NCBI RefSeq assembly: GCF_937951745.1
Contig: NZ_CALFBQ010000071.1
Span: 19,046-83,045 of the forward strand
DNA from: an uncultured Chloroflexus sp.
GTDB taxonomy: Bacteria; Chloroflexota; Chloroflexia; Chloroflexales; Chloroflexaceae
Direction: 5' to 3'
Length of the DNA: 64,000 nt
Under the pieces are notes generated by a model. The model did no database searches, was not told the DNA's origin, and saw only the letters and a list, made by a program, of their open reading frames with translations. The position numbers and the translations under genes are program-made. Positions 53,983-64,000 of the stretch are shown here, piece by piece. Position 1 is the first letter of the stretch. Every line of letters starts with the position of its first letter.

Positions 53983-55951
53983 ATGGCGCTAACCGACCTT
54001 ACCACATTGCAGGCTGAAAACGCGCACTTACGCGAGCGAGTGGCGCAGCTTGCGCGTTTTCAACGCATCGTCGAGACGACCGATCAGCTCATCACGGAAG
54101 TTGACGCGCAAGGAGTATTTACGTATGTTAATCCGGCGGCGGCCTACTATTTTGGCTACCCGCCGGAAGAGGTGATTGGCCGGCAATCGCTCGATTTTCT
54201 TCACCCCGATGACCGCGAACGAGCGCAGCAAGCCTTTATTGAATGGGTGCAACGCGGTCAACGTACTGTAACCATCGAAAACCGTATTCTGCACCGTGAT
54301 GGCCGCGTCTTCCACAAACAATGGGCGATCACCTTGCACTACGACGAGCACGGCCACGTCTGCGGCGCCACCTCTCTTTCCTACGACATTAGCGAACTGC
54401 AACAAGCTCGGCGATCGGCGATAGAGAGCCGGTTAATGTTACAAACTCGTGATTGACAACCTACCGCAAGCGGTCTTTTGGAAAGATCGCGAGGGCCGGT
54501 TTTTGGGCTGCAATCGGCACTTTGCCGCTGATGGCGGATTACAGACGGTAGAGGAGATTGTTGGGCGCACCGATTTTGACATGCCGTGGCGCGATCGGGC
54601 AACCGAGTATCGGGCCGACGATCAGATGGTGATGGAGCACGGCCCGAAATTGAACGTCGAAGAACCGCTGCGCCAAAGCGATGGTTCGGTGATCTGGCTG
54701 CGTACCGGTAAGATACCATTGCGAGACGATGGTGACGTGATTGGGATAATCGGCTTTTATGAAGATGTTACTGCCCTCAAGCGCCAAGAAGAGGAGCTGC
54801 GCACCTTTAAGCTCTTGGTTGAGAATGCGCCGGATGGGATTGCGATTGCTGATCTGAACCTGATTATTACATATGCCAACCCGGCGCTCTGTTCCATGTT
54901 AGGGCACGAAACATTGGTCGGGACATCAGTTGCAGAATTGATATACACACCGGATTTGGACAAACTGGCCAAGATAGCCGAACACGTCACCCAAGGGCAG
55001 ACGCTGCGCGAAACGGTGCGCTACGTGCGCAGCGACGGAGCATTAGTAACCGTGCAAGCTTCAGCATTAGCCTTGCGCGATCGTTATGGCAATATGACCG
55101 GCTACGCTTCGCTTAATCGCGACATTACCGAGCAATTAGTCGCCGAAGAGGAGCTGCGCGCCAGCGAGCGGCGCAACCGGGCATTGCTTGAGGCAATGCC
55201 TGATCTGATGTTCTTGCTCAGCAACGACGGCGTCTTTCTCGATTACAAAACTGATCGCAGCGGCACCCTTATCGTGCCGCCAGAGGTGTTCTTGGGTCGC
55301 CGTGTCAGCGATGTGTTACCGCCAGCATTGTCCGAACAGGTGCTTTATCACATCGAGCAACTGCGCCGCACCGGTGAAATGCAATCGTACAGTTATCAGA
55401 TTGACTTTGGCGATCACCTTGAGGAATATGAAGCGCGCATGGTCGCGAGTAATGATGATGTGCTGGTACTGGCACGCAATGTGACCGAACAACGCCGGAT
55501 TGAACGTGAGCGGGAAGCGATGCAAGAGCAGGTGATCGCGGCCCAACAGGCAGCATTGCGTGAATTGAGCACGCCACTAATGCCAATTGCCGATGGCGTG
55601 GTGGCAATGCCCCTGATTGGCGCAATCGACAGCAGCCGCGCCCAACAGGTCATGGAGACGTTGCTCTACGGCGTAGCTGAACATCACGCACAGGTGGCAA
55701 TTATTGACATTACCGGCGTGAAAGTGGTTGACACCCAAGTCGCCGGTGCGTTGATGCGGGCAGCGCAGGCGGCGCGTATGTTGGGCGCGCAAGTCATCTT
55801 GACCGGGATTAGCCCGGAAATCGCGCAGACCTTGGTGCATATTGGCGCGGAATTGCGCGAGGTGATCACCAAAGCGACGTTGCAAGAGGGGATTGATTAT
55901 GCCCTGAAGCGGCGTATGCTAACAGCCCGCCAACCCGTAGCGAGAGCATAA
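53983..55951 (+). pseudogene. Multi-PAS + STAS domain protein split by a 1-nt frameshift (two ORFs 53983..54456 and 54449..55951)
   Basis: First ORF ends ..ESRLMLQT-RD*; next frame reads VIDNLPQAVFWKDREGRF, the usual continuation of a PAS repeat; removing c54448 restores one frame. Confidence 0.75.
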
Positions 55952-55991
55952 CCGGCAGCGGTTGCGTTTCTTCTGGTATAATCGCCATGGT

Positions 55992-58439
55992 ATGCAACCG
56001 CTTGAGCTACAAACAGGCCAGCGCGTCGCGGTGGCCGGCACGATCCTCAATAACAGCGCGCGGACACTGGTCGTAACTCCCGTGCTGCACCAGCCCGTGG
56101 CAATTACTCGCGGGCAATTGTTGGTGCTGTGCGAACCGGTTGGGCCAACCGAGCGCGCTGAACATGCCTGCCGGATCGTCACCAAGACCATCCGCCAGAC
56201 CTTTTATGAAAGCGACGCTACCAGCGCCGCATCGGCGCTGCGATTGGCGATTGTCGCCGCCAACAAAGCGTTGTATCAGGATAATATGCGCTGCGCGCCA
56301 GACCGCCGGATTACCGTAGGCGTGACGGCGGCAGCGTTGTTGGGCAACGATCTCTTTATTGCCCAAGTGCAGCCGGCGCAGCTCTTCTTGCGCACCGGCA
56401 ACACATTGCGCGCTATTCCAACCCATCCGAGTTGGGATCCGGCCCAAGTGAATGTAGCGCATGTAGCGCTGACCGGAGCGCTAGGTGCCAGCCTGTTTGT
56501 CGAACCGGAGTTTTTCCGGGCCGTGGTGCAACCGGGAGACGCGCTGTTATTGAGCAGCAGCGCGTTGGTAACCCGGTTTGACCCACCAACGATGGCGGCC
56601 TTATTAGCTAGCGGCGACACAGCGGCGATACTAGACGCTGCTTATGAGCGGGCAAGCGAACTGGCGGCCATCGAACTGCTCGCGTTAACCTTCAAAGCGC
56701 CTCAGCCGCAACCGGTTGCACCACCGCCACCAGCACCCGCGCGCCGATTAGCGAACTGGTTCCGGCGCGCGCCCGATCTGCCAGCCCACCAACCTACACC
56801 GGCGCCTGATTCGCTGGCAGCGCCACCACCACAACCGACCTTCTCACCAAACCCGTTGCCACGCCCCGCCCCAATTGATCTCGGCGAACCCCTAGCCGAA
56901 CGGGTTGCGCAACGGGCAACGCCGTTACCGCCGTCAAGCACGTTGGGCGAAGACCCGCCACCGCTGCCGATCGATCTTGGCGATACGTTGACCGATGCCC
57001 GCCCGTATGGCTTACGCCAGCTCGTGCGCCCACCATCTACAATGACGTGGCGCGAGCGACTAGCATGGCCATGGTTCGCACTCAACGACATTGTGCGCGA
57101 ATGGCGGCGCGAGCGCCAACTACGCCGTAAATCGCTCACGGTCAGCAGTTACGTTCCACGTGGACGAGGCCTCACTTACCGGCGCACAGCGCCGCCCTTC
57201 CCGTGGCAGTTGTTGCTGATCACGGTGTTAGTGGTGGCTGGAGCCGTGGTATATGGAATGAATCTGTCGCAGCGCAATAACCTGCAATTAGCCACCGAAT
57301 ATCTGGTAGCCGCGGAAGAACGGGTAGCAGCGGTGCGCACCGCACCCAATGAAGTCGCCGCACGTGAGGCATTACAAATAGCCCAACAGGCGATCGAAGC
57401 AGCCCGCGCGAGCGCTGAGATAACAGTGACTAATCCGGGGTTATGGCTGCGCTTTGGCGAACTCGAACGCGAGTACGAACGATTGCTGGCCGCAGTGGAT
57501 CGGGTGTCGTTCCTTGAACCGGTTGTACTGGCGCGACACCCGTTGCCGAATGGTGTGTTTACCACGGTAATTGTGCCGCCAGCCCTCAGTGGCGTGAGCG
57601 ATCCCAACCGACTCGAAATCGTGCGCTACCTTTACGCGCTCGATAGCGATCGCGATGCAGCGCGATTGTACCGGATTCCACGCGATGGCGGCCCGCCAGA
57701 ACCTTACCTCGAACCCGGCCAACCGGTTGGCGCATCAATTGTCGGGTCGCTGCGCGCGGCGCTCTGGCGAATTGATCAAGTAGTTGCCATCGATCAAGCG
57801 CCAAACGGGTTCGGCTACTATTTTCGCCAGAATGACACGTGGAACTACTCGAAGCTGGGGAGTTCGGAAATCTGGCCCACCCCAGAGCGGCTAGATGTGG
57901 AAGAGTACGCCGGCAATCTCTATGTGTGGGGGGCACAAGCAGGTGAGGTGTTGAAGTTTGCTTCCGGCCGTTACGGCGACACACCGGAATTTTGGCTCAA
58001 CCCCGGCGTCACCCGCGATGCTGCTGTATTGTCTGCCATTGATATGGCAGTGGATGGCAGTATTTATCTATTGCAAACCAACGGGACGGTGTTGGTCTTT
58101 AGTTTCGGGCAACTGGTTGGTCAGATTGTGCCGGCCAACGTCTCACCGCTCATTACAGAAGTGACACGCTTTGTGATCACGGGCGCACCCGATGCCGGCT
58201 TTATCTTTATGCTCGAACCGGCCAACGAGCGTATCTTACAACTTGACAAGCGTACTGGCGCATTGATCCAACAACTTCGCGTGCGGGCTGATGGTGAGAT
58301 CAACCTAAGCCAACTCACCGCGTTGAGTGTAGATACCAGCGGCGCGCGACCGGTGATCTACTTTGCCAGCGGCAACGTAATTGCGCGGGCGGAATTGCCG
58401 CCGCCACCGCGGAGTTTTCGAGACGAAGCGCAGCCATGA
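55992..58439 (+). CDS. Degenerate PP2C-like domain + Pro-rich linker + TM + extracytoplasmic repeat domain
   Basis: TVGVTAAALLGNDLFIAQVQPAQLFLRTGNTLRAIPTHPSW parallels a PP2C core without GDS; TM WQLLLITVLVVAGAVVYGM; C-terminal propeller-like repeats. Confidence 0.65.
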   Translation: MQPLELQTGQRVAVAGTILNNSARTLVVTPVLHQPVAITRGQLLVLCEPVGPTERAEHACRIVTKTIRQTFYESDATSAASALRLAIVAANKALYQDNMRCAPDRRITVGVTAAALLGNDLFIAQVQPAQLFLRTGNTLRAIPTHPSWDPAQVNVAHVALTGALGASLFVEPEFFRAVVQPGDALLLSSSALVTRFDPPTMAALLASGDTAAILDAAYERASELAAIELLALTFKAPQPQPVAPPPPAPARRLANWFRRAPDLPAHQPTPAPDSLAAPPPQPTFSPNPLPRPAPIDLGEPLAERVAQRATPLPPSSTLGEDPPPLPIDLGDTLTDARPYGLRQLVRPPSTMTWRERLAWPWFALNDIVREWRRERQLRRKSLTVSSYVPRGRGLTYRRTAPPFPWQLLLITVLVVAGAVVYGMNLSQRNNLQLATEYLVAAEERVAAVRTAPNEVAAREALQIAQQAIEAARASAEITVTNPGLWLRFGELEREYERLLAAVDRVSFLEPVVLARHPLPNGVFTTVIVPPALSGVSDPNRLEIVRYLYALDSDRDAARLYRIPRDGGPPEPYLEPGQPVGASIVGSLRAALWRIDQVVAIDQAPNGFGYYFRQNDTWNYSKLGSSEIWPTPERLDVEEYAGNLYVWGAQAGEVLKFASGRYGDTPEFWLNPGVTRDAAVLSAIDMAVDGSIYLLQTNGTVLVFSFGQLVGQIVPANVSPLITEVTRFVITGAPDAGFIFMLEPANERILQLDKRTGALIQQLRVRADGEINLSQLTALSVDTSGARPVIYFASGNVIARAELPPPPRSFRDEAQP

Positions 58440-58480
58440 GTTGAACGCACCGGCGCGTAAAGGTGATGGGGTTCAATTGA

Positions 58481-59041
58481 ATGATGCACAGCGACCTTTG
58501 GCGCAACACAGCCAGTATGGCAATGGTTCTCTGGCTCGTACTTGGGTTCTTCCTCGGCGGTTGCGGCGCAGTGGCACTCGATGAGAATGTTGGTCTAGGC
58601 GGCGTGACTCCCGAAGCGGTAGTTGAAAGTTTTCTCGAAGATATTAATGCTGCGCTGGCTGACCCCGCGCTCAACGAGGCAGCAACGCGACAGATGTGGG
58701 CCAACCGGCTCGCCAGCTATTTTGCCCCCAGCGAGCGCGCCGATCAGCGACAAGTCATGCGCGAGATGCTTGATGGGTTTGCCAGCGCAAACACCCGCCC
58801 GACACGCGGCAGCCGGGCCGAGGTAACAATTAGCTACGATCGCACCCGGGTGCTGCGCGCCGATGACCGCACCGCGTTGGTGAAGATCGCGAATGCCGTT
58901 ATAACGGTGCGTTGGCGTGATAATGAGGGAAACCTGCTGCTTGAGCGTAACGGCGCTTTATTGCGACTAATCGGGCGAGAAGAAAGCAGCTTGCCAGTCA
59001 TCCGGGTTGATGGTCGCTGGTATCTGACCGAGGCGGGATAA
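58481..59041 (+). CDS. Predicted lipoprotein (186 aa)
   Basis: MAMVLWLVLGFFLGGCGAVALDE lipobox-like; immediately downstream of the previous gene. Confidence 0.7.
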   Translation: MMHSDLWRNTASMAMVLWLVLGFFLGGCGAVALDENVGLGGVTPEAVVESFLEDINAALADPALNEAATRQMWANRLASYFAPSERADQRQVMREMLDGFASANTRPTRGSRAEVTISYDRTRVLRADDRTALVKIANAVITVRWRDNEGNLLLERNGALLRLIGREESSLPVIRVDGRWYLTEAG

Positions 59042-59065
59042 GACGACTAGCGCCATAGCGATCAC

Positions 59066-59092
59066 TAAGGGCGGGTTTGAAACCCGCCCTTA
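59066..59092. terminator. Palindrome between convergent genes (GTAGGG-family)
   Basis: taagggcgggtt tga aacccgccctta. Confidence 0.7.
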
Positions 59093-59127
59093 CACCTACA
59101 TTCCAATGGTCATCTCTCGGGTGCACG

Positions 59128-61098
59128 TCACGCTGGCAGCGGATTAGGCCCACCCAGACCCATCTGCGGCGCATCGGGCTGGGCCGAGCGATCACTGCTG
59201 CGACCGTTTGGCGTTGTACCACCGGTCTTGCTCAGATCGAGCGCCAGCGGCTTCACCCGCCGGATCAGCTCTTCAAGCTGTTCGCCGTCGAGCGTCTCAT
59301 ACTCGATCAGCGCATTGGCCATATCGTCGAGCACAGCCCGGTTCTGAAGCAGGATCTGCTGCGCCGTCTCGTAGGCTTCACTGACGATCGCATGCACCTC
59401 TTCATCAATCTGGCGGGCCACCTCATCGCCATAATTGCGCTGCTCACTAATCTCGCGGCCAAGGAAGATAAGCTCTTCCTTCTCGCCGAAGACAATCGGG
59501 CCAAGGCGCTGGCTCATCCCGTAGCGAGTCACCATTGCGCGGGCGATGCGGGTCACCTGCACTAGATCGCCGGAAGCGCCGGTCGTCACCTCTTCACTCC
59601 CAAAGACAATCTCTTCGGCAACCCGACCACCCAGCGAGACGGCCAGCCGCGCCTTGAATTGCGAGACCGTGCGCAGGCTCAGGCTATCTTCATCGGGCAG
59701 GAAGAGGGTATAACCACCGGCCTGCCCACGCGGGATGATCGTCACCTTCTGCACCTTGTCGGCCTTGGGAATAGCTGCGCCGACAATCGCATGCCCAGCC
59801 TCGTGATAGGCCACCACCAACTTCTGGCGGTCGGTCATCACCCGCGAGCGACGCTCAGGGCCACCGATCGCGACGCGCTCAACCGCATCTTGGAATTCAG
59901 CCATGCTAATCTTGCGCTTTGAGCGACGCGCAGCCAGAATTGCCGCCTCATTCACCACGTTCATCAGATCAGCGCCAGAGAAGCCGGGAGTCTGGCGAGC
60001 GATCACTTCGAGGTTGACATCCTCAGCCAGCGGCTTACCCTTGACGTGAACCTTCAGAATCTCGATCCGGCCCCGCACATCGGGCGCATCGAGCACAACC
60101 TGCCGGTCGAAGCGGCCGGGGCGCACCAACGCCGGGTCGAGCACGTCAGGCCGGTTGGTGGCAGCAATCACGATCACGTTGGTATTGGTATCAAAGCCGT
60201 CCATCTCAACCAGAATTTGGTTGAGCGTCTGTTCACGCTCATCGTGCGAACCACCTAAGCCAGCACCGCGCTGGCGGCCCACGGCGTCAATTTCGTCAAT
60301 AAAGACGATGCAGGGAGCGTTCCGCTTAGCCTGATCGAACAGATCGCGGACGCGCGAAGCGCCAACGCCGACAAACATTTCGACAAACTCGGAGCCAGAG
60401 ATGCTAAAGAAGGGCACCCCTGCCTCGCCAGCTACCGCCCGCGAGAGCAACGTCTTACCGGTGCCGGGCGGGCCGACCATGAGCACGCCGCGTGGAATGC
60501 GCGCACCGAGGGCAGCGAACTTATCTGGGAACTTGAGGAACTCAACCACCTCGGCCAAATCTTGCTTGGCCTCTTCTTGGCCGGCAACATCGGCAAAGGT
60601 AATCGTCGGCTTATCGCCAGCAAACATACGGGCCCGGCTCTTGCCGAACGACATCGCCTGATTGTTACTGCCCTGCGCTTGGCGCATAAAGAAGACAAAG
60701 AAACCGATCAACAACAGGGTTGGCAAGAGAATGGTAAAAATGCTTAATAAGCCGCCCCACGCCGGCGCCGGCTGCACAATAACGTTAATCGTGCGCTGAC
60801 CTTGCTCGTTGCGCAGCGGCACGCCATAATCGGCCAACAACCGCATTACACTATCAGCCGACTCAAGGCGCGAGCGGTACTTCTTGCCATCGTTATACGT
60901 CACCACAATCTGCTCATCGCCGGCTTGGGCTTGAATTTCGCGCACCAGACCAGCCTGAGCATCGGCAATCACATCAGCAATGCCTTTTTCTTCCGTCTGG
61001 CTTGCTCCCGGCCCTAGATACTGGAAGAACAGCGCCAGTGCAGCGACCAGAATGATGAGGTAGACAAAGCTATTCTTTAACCAACGATTATCACCCAT
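59128..61098 (-). CDS. ftsH: ATP-dependent zinc metalloprotease FtsH
   Basis: [92 protein letters not shown] zinc site. Confidence 0.98.
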   Translation of the reverse strand: MGDNRWLKNSFVYLIILVAALALFFQYLGPGASQTEEKGIADVIADAQAGLVREIQAQAGDEQIVVTYNDGKKYRSRLESADSVMRLLADYGVPLRNEQGQRTINVIVQPAPAWGGLLSIFTILLPTLLLIGFFVFFMRQAQGSNNQAMSFGKSRARMFAGDKPTITFADVAGQEEAKQDLAEVVEFLKFPDKFAALGARIPRGVLMVGPPGTGKTLLSRAVAGEAGVPFFSISGSEFVEMFVGVGASRVRDLFDQAKRNAPCIVFIDEIDAVGRQRGAGLGGSHDEREQTLNQILVEMDGFDTNTNVIVIAATNRPDVLDPALVRPGRFDRQVVLDAPDVRGRIEILKVHVKGKPLAEDVNLEVIARQTPGFSGADLMNVVNEAAILAARRSKRKISMAEFQDAVERVAIGGPERRSRVMTDRQKLVVAYHEAGHAIVGAAIPKADKVQKVTIIPRGQAGGYTLFLPDEDSLSLRTVSQFKARLAVSLGGRVAEEIVFGSEEVTTGASGDLVQVTRIARAMVTRYGMSQRLGPIVFGEKEELIFLGREISEQRNYGDEVARQIDEEVHAIVSEAYETAQQILLQNRAVLDDMANALIEYETLDGEQLEELIRRVKPLALDLSKTGGTTPNGRSSDRSAQPDAPQMGLGGPNPLPA

Positions 61099-61240
61099 AC
61101 ATCATCTTTCTAGAGGGGTTGCCTCAGTACCCGATTCTGATACCATGCTGGATCAGTCGATTCAGAGGGACATGCCCCGACTACGAGGAATTTTAGGTTG
61201 CACGTGACAACATGGTGTTACGCATGCCATCCGTATTGGA

Positions 61241-61307
61241 ATTATAGCATCAGCCGATCGGCAGAGGCAAGGGAACAGATCACAGTCAGAATGTGATCTG
61301 GATCACA
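61241..61307 (-). promoter_or_regulatory. Putative ftsH promoter with upstream CRP/FNR-type palindrome
   Basis: Minus-strand TATAAT (61241-61246), weak TTGCCT (61265-61270); ATGTGATC-TG-GATCACAT at 61291-61308. Confidence 0.6.
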
Positions 61308-61443
61308 TATATACGGATGGACGACCGGGCAAGCGGCGGTTCCATCCCAACGGTTAGTCAACCGACGGGTGATTAGGAGTCGCGCTGCCGTGCGTCTGGT
61401 AATGGTGCCGCACTGCCGTGCGGCTTGGGGACATTCCGGTGTG

Positions 61444-61986
61444 TTACGACAGGTAGACCTCGGGGCGCAGAACACCGATGAACGGCAAATTGCGATATCG
61501 TTCGGCATAATCAAGGCCATAACCAACGACGAAAGCATTGGGAATATTGAAACCGACATAATCAACTGGCACATCGGCGGTGCGGCGTTCAGGCTTATTT
61601 AGGAGAGTGCAGATGCGCAGACTAGCCGGATTGCGGCGTAACAGTTGACCACGTAGGTAGGCAAGAGTTAAACCACTGTCGATAATATCTTCGACAATAA
61701 GCACATGGCGATTAGTAATATCGGTGTCAAGGTCTTTGATCAGGCGCACGACGCCAAATGACTCAGTACTGGTGCCATAGCTGGCAACAGCGATAAAGTC
61801 GATGGCTAAGGGCAAATCGATCGCACGTGCGAGATCGACCATAAACATTGCACACCCCTTCAACACCCCCACTAAGAGCAGGTCGTGGAGCGGGCGATAA
61901 GTGGCGGTGATTTCGGCGGCAAGCTCGGCAACGCGCTGCTTGATCTGTTCCTCGGTAATCAATACATAGTCAATGTCTTGGCGCAT
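61444..61986 (-). CDS. hpt: Hypoxanthine phosphoribosyltransferase
   Basis: [47 protein letters not shown] motif. Confidence 0.93.
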   Translation of the reverse strand: MRQDIDYVLITEEQIKQRVAELAAEITATYRPLHDLLLVGVLKGCAMFMVDLARAIDLPLAIDFIAVASYGTSTESFGVVRLIKDLDTDITNRHVLIVEDIIDSGLTLAYLRGQLLRRNPASLRICTLLNKPERRTADVPVDYVGFNIPNAFVVGYGLDYAERYRNLPFIGVLRPEVYLS

Positions 61987-61988
61987 AC

Positions 61989-63410
61989 TTACTCCTGTTT
62001 CGTAGCGGGAGCAACCATTCCGATCCACATTGTAGCCTGATTTGGTTCAACTGCGGCAATCCCAGCAGCGACGCGCAACCCTGCCAGCCAGAGGATCTGA
62101 CCGTCGGCAGCGACGAGCAACGGCCAACCATCACGCAACGCGCGCGGTACGTGCAGATCGACAAAGATATCTTGCACACGACGACTGCCGGGCGCACCGG
62201 CGGGGCGCATACGGTCGCCGGCGCGGCGCGGGCGCAGCGAGAGTGGGCCAACCGCAGGGCGGGCCAACCCTAGCCACCAGCGATCGAGGTGAGCAGGGGG
62301 ATAATCCTGCACGACACATTGCCAGCCGTTGGTCAACGGCACGCTGCCATTGTCAGGCAACGACACGGGTTCGGCAATCTGCGGCACGGAAGACGGTTCG
62401 GCGGTAGGCAAGCGCAGCGTTACCACCTGTTGATCACAAACGAGCGTCACTTGCGGGGTAAGCCGCATCTGGCTGCCAGCGTGCCCGGCCACCAGATACA
62501 GGGCCGCATCAATTTGGGCAAGGCTCGGCTCTTCATCGCCGAGTTCGGCGATCGCGCGGCGCAGGGCATAGCGGCGCAATGATGGATGCAACGCGCGCAG
62601 AGCAGCGCGGTCAAATGCAATGAGACCACGCCGCTGCTCGGCGATGAGCAGCGGCCACTGTGCCGCCAGCGCCTGTTGGATAAAATCGTAGTCTTCGGCG
62701 CAGATGCGGGCGGTCCGGCCAAGCGCAGCGGTAATATGCCGGTTTTCGGCGGCCAGTTTTGGTAACAATTGATGGCGGATGCGAGCACGTAAGGAGTGTA
62801 AGTTATGGTTTGTCGGGTCTTGGCGAGGAGTAAGACCGTGGTCAGCACAATAGGCAGCGAGCGCAGCCCGCCTGATCGCAAGCAGGGGGCGGAGCAATGG
62901 CGGGCCATGGAGCGGCGCTTGGCCCGCGGCAATAGCCGGCGCGGCCCATTCCGGCCACTCGACGCGCGGTCGCATACCGCGTAAGCCAGCTGGCCCCGCG
63001 CCGCGCAACAGATGCATCAACACCGTTTCGGCCTGATCATCGGCTTGATGAGCAACGAGCACCGCATCGACCTGCTCGACAGTAGCAGTCCGAGCAAGGA
63101 ACGCATAGCGAACCGCACGCGCCGTCGCCGCCGTTGTCCCCGCCGGGAGGTTTGCCGACTCAACGATGACGCGCAGCCCCCATGAAGTCGCTGTTGCCAC
63201 CACGAACGCTGCATCTGCCGCCGACTCGGCCCCGCGCAACCCGTGATCGAGGTGAGCGACGATTGGAACCGGCCCGCCAGTCATGTGCAGCGTGTAGAGC
63301 ATGTGGAGCAGAGCGAGCGAGTCGCCACCACCGGAAACGGCTACTAACAAGCGGGTTGACGACTGCCCGAAACCTTCAGTACACAGAAACTGGCGCAGGT
63401 GATTGAGCAT
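61989..63410 (-). CDS. tilS: tRNA(Ile)-lysidine synthase
   Basis: [20 protein letters not shown]-loop, [29 protein letters not shown]. Confidence 0.93.
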   Translation of the reverse strand: MLNHLRQFLCTEGFGQSSTRLLVAVSGGGDSLALLHMLYTLHMTGGPVPIVAHLDHGLRGAESAADAAFVVATATSWGLRVIVESANLPAGTTAATARAVRYAFLARTATVEQVDAVLVAHQADDQAETVLMHLLRGAGPAGLRGMRPRVEWPEWAAPAIAAGQAPLHGPPLLRPLLAIRRAALAAYCADHGLTPRQDPTNHNLHSLRARIRHQLLPKLAAENRHITAALGRTARICAEDYDFIQQALAAQWPLLIAEQRRGLIAFDRAALRALHPSLRRYALRRAIAELGDEEPSLAQIDAALYLVAGHAGSQMRLTPQVTLVCDQQVVTLRLPTAEPSSVPQIAEPVSLPDNGSVPLTNGWQCVVQDYPPAHLDRWWLGLARPAVGPLSLRPRRAGDRMRPAGAPGSRRVQDIFVDLHVPRALRDGWPLLVAADGQILWLAGLRVAAGIAAVEPNQATMWIGMVAPATKQE

Positions 63411-63473
63411 AGATCAGCGGCTATTTTCAATTGCAGGGGAAGGTAGTTAGGCAGCGTGGGTTTGAACTGAAAC

Positions 63474-63496
63474 GCCGGTGAGCAATGCTCACCGGC
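63474..63496 (-). terminator. Hairpin 4 nt beyond the tRNA CCA end
   Basis: gccggtgagca a tgctcaccggc, 11-bp arms. Confidence 0.6.
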
Positions 63497-63500
63497 ATTG

Positions 63501-63575
63501 TGGTGCCGGAGGCGGGATTCGAACCCGCGACCTAACGATTATGAGCCGTTTGCTCTACCGCTGAGCTACCCCGGC
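63501..63575 (-). tRNA. tRNA-Met (anticodon CAU), CCA encoded
   Basis: GCCGGGGTAGCTCAGCGGTAGAGCAAACGGCTCATAATCGTTAGGTCGCGGGTTCGAATCCCGCCTCCGGCACCA; anticodon at 63541-63543 (reverse complement); an Ile2 (k2C) identity cannot be excluded. Confidence 0.93.
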
Positions 63576-63706
63576 ACAGCTCCCAAGTGTATCACTGATG
63601 TGAGCATTAGTCAAGCGTCGGCCTCACCTCCCTATCATTGCATAGAGGGCCGGCAGAGGCGGGTTTCAAAGCCACCTTCCCCGCTCTGCTACACCATTGC
63701 GCAATT

Positions 63707-63876
63707 CCCCCTCACCCCCCTCTCCCCGCTGGGGAGAGGGGCACCCTTGTCTTGGCGAGAAGGCGCCCCCCCGATACAATCGCCACCTTCGTCTGCCCCA
63801 GCACCTCGCCCGGCGCGCCCCCTCACCCCCCTCTCCCTGCTGGGGAGAGGGGCACCCTTATCTTGGCGAGGAGGCG
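63707..63876. repeat. Two ~59-bp direct copies of a hairpin-containing intergenic repeat
   Basis: cccctcacccccctctccccgctggggagaggggcacccttgtcttggcgagaaggcgc near 63707 and a near-identical copy near 63818. Confidence 0.75.
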
Positions 63877-63887
63877 CAGCGCGTAGC

Positions 63888-63918
63888 GGTAGGGGCGGGT
63901 CTGAGACCCGCCCCTACC
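63888..63918. repeat. Perfect 14-bp-arm palindrome
   Basis: ggtaggggcgggtc tga gacccgcccctacc. Confidence 0.8.
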
Positions 63919-64000
63919 GGCACCGGACGCAGCACGTAACGGCACACTGCTGTGCGCTCCTACGGGGTATCAGGCTCAAGAGGTGCTCCGACGATACATC

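Noticed and set aside
54441-54460. Programmed +1 frameshifting in the PAS/STAS gene
   Set aside because: No slippery heptamer, rare stop context or downstream pseudoknot recognised; mutation or sequencing error is simpler, so it is reported only as a frameshift
63638-63939. Two short plus-strand ORFs (82 and 80 aa)
   Set aside because: They translate the intergenic hairpin repeats (PPHPPLPAGERGTL twice in different frames); no independent coding evidence
1-64000. CRISPR array or phage/defence island
   Set aside because: No regularly spaced 25-40 bp repeats with unique spacers, no cas-like, restriction, toxin-antitoxin, integrase or capsid proteins recognised

Overview
This 64 kb window is chromosomal DNA from a filamentous anoxygenic phototroph, very probably a Chloroflexus species. 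The main evidence is an antenna/bacteriochlorophyll cluster, pufB-pufA-pufC-bchG-bchP (16.3-20.6 kb). Its B808-866 beta and alpha antenna polypeptides are 53 and 56 aa, so they fall below the length cutoff of the supplied ORF track; I read them directly from the sequence. Other recognisable loci: CIRCE-hrcA-grpE-dnaK-dnaJ; ffh-rpsP-KH protein-rimM; tilS-hpt-ftsH; nifJ with a DHOD-like gene; purH; hisIE; trxB; Glu/Leu dehydrogenase; two ABC exporters; several multidomain histidine kinases; and a small-GTPase/roadblock/DUF4388 module of gliding/polarity type (43.9-46.7 kb). One tRNA-Met(CAU) is present. I found no CRISPR array, rRNA, integrase or transposase. The observations I rate highest are mostly non-coding: (i) a full-consensus sigma70 promoter, structured leader, 13-bp intercistronic hairpin and separate pufC promoter in the puf operon; (ii) three consecutive perfect dyads over and just upstream of the predicted trxB promoter; (iii) a perfect CRP/FNR-type palindrome near -65 of a predicted ftsH promoter; (iv) a structured ~195-nt leader ahead of the GTPase/roadblock module; (v) a heavily decayed M20 peptidase gene next to bchP; (vi) a PAS/STAS gene split by a single base; (vii) a probable pseudophosphatase fused to a TM and extracytoplasmic domain; (viii) a family of GTAGGG...CCCTAC-type palindromes at gene ends. 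All calls come from reading the sequence; no database search or folding program was run.
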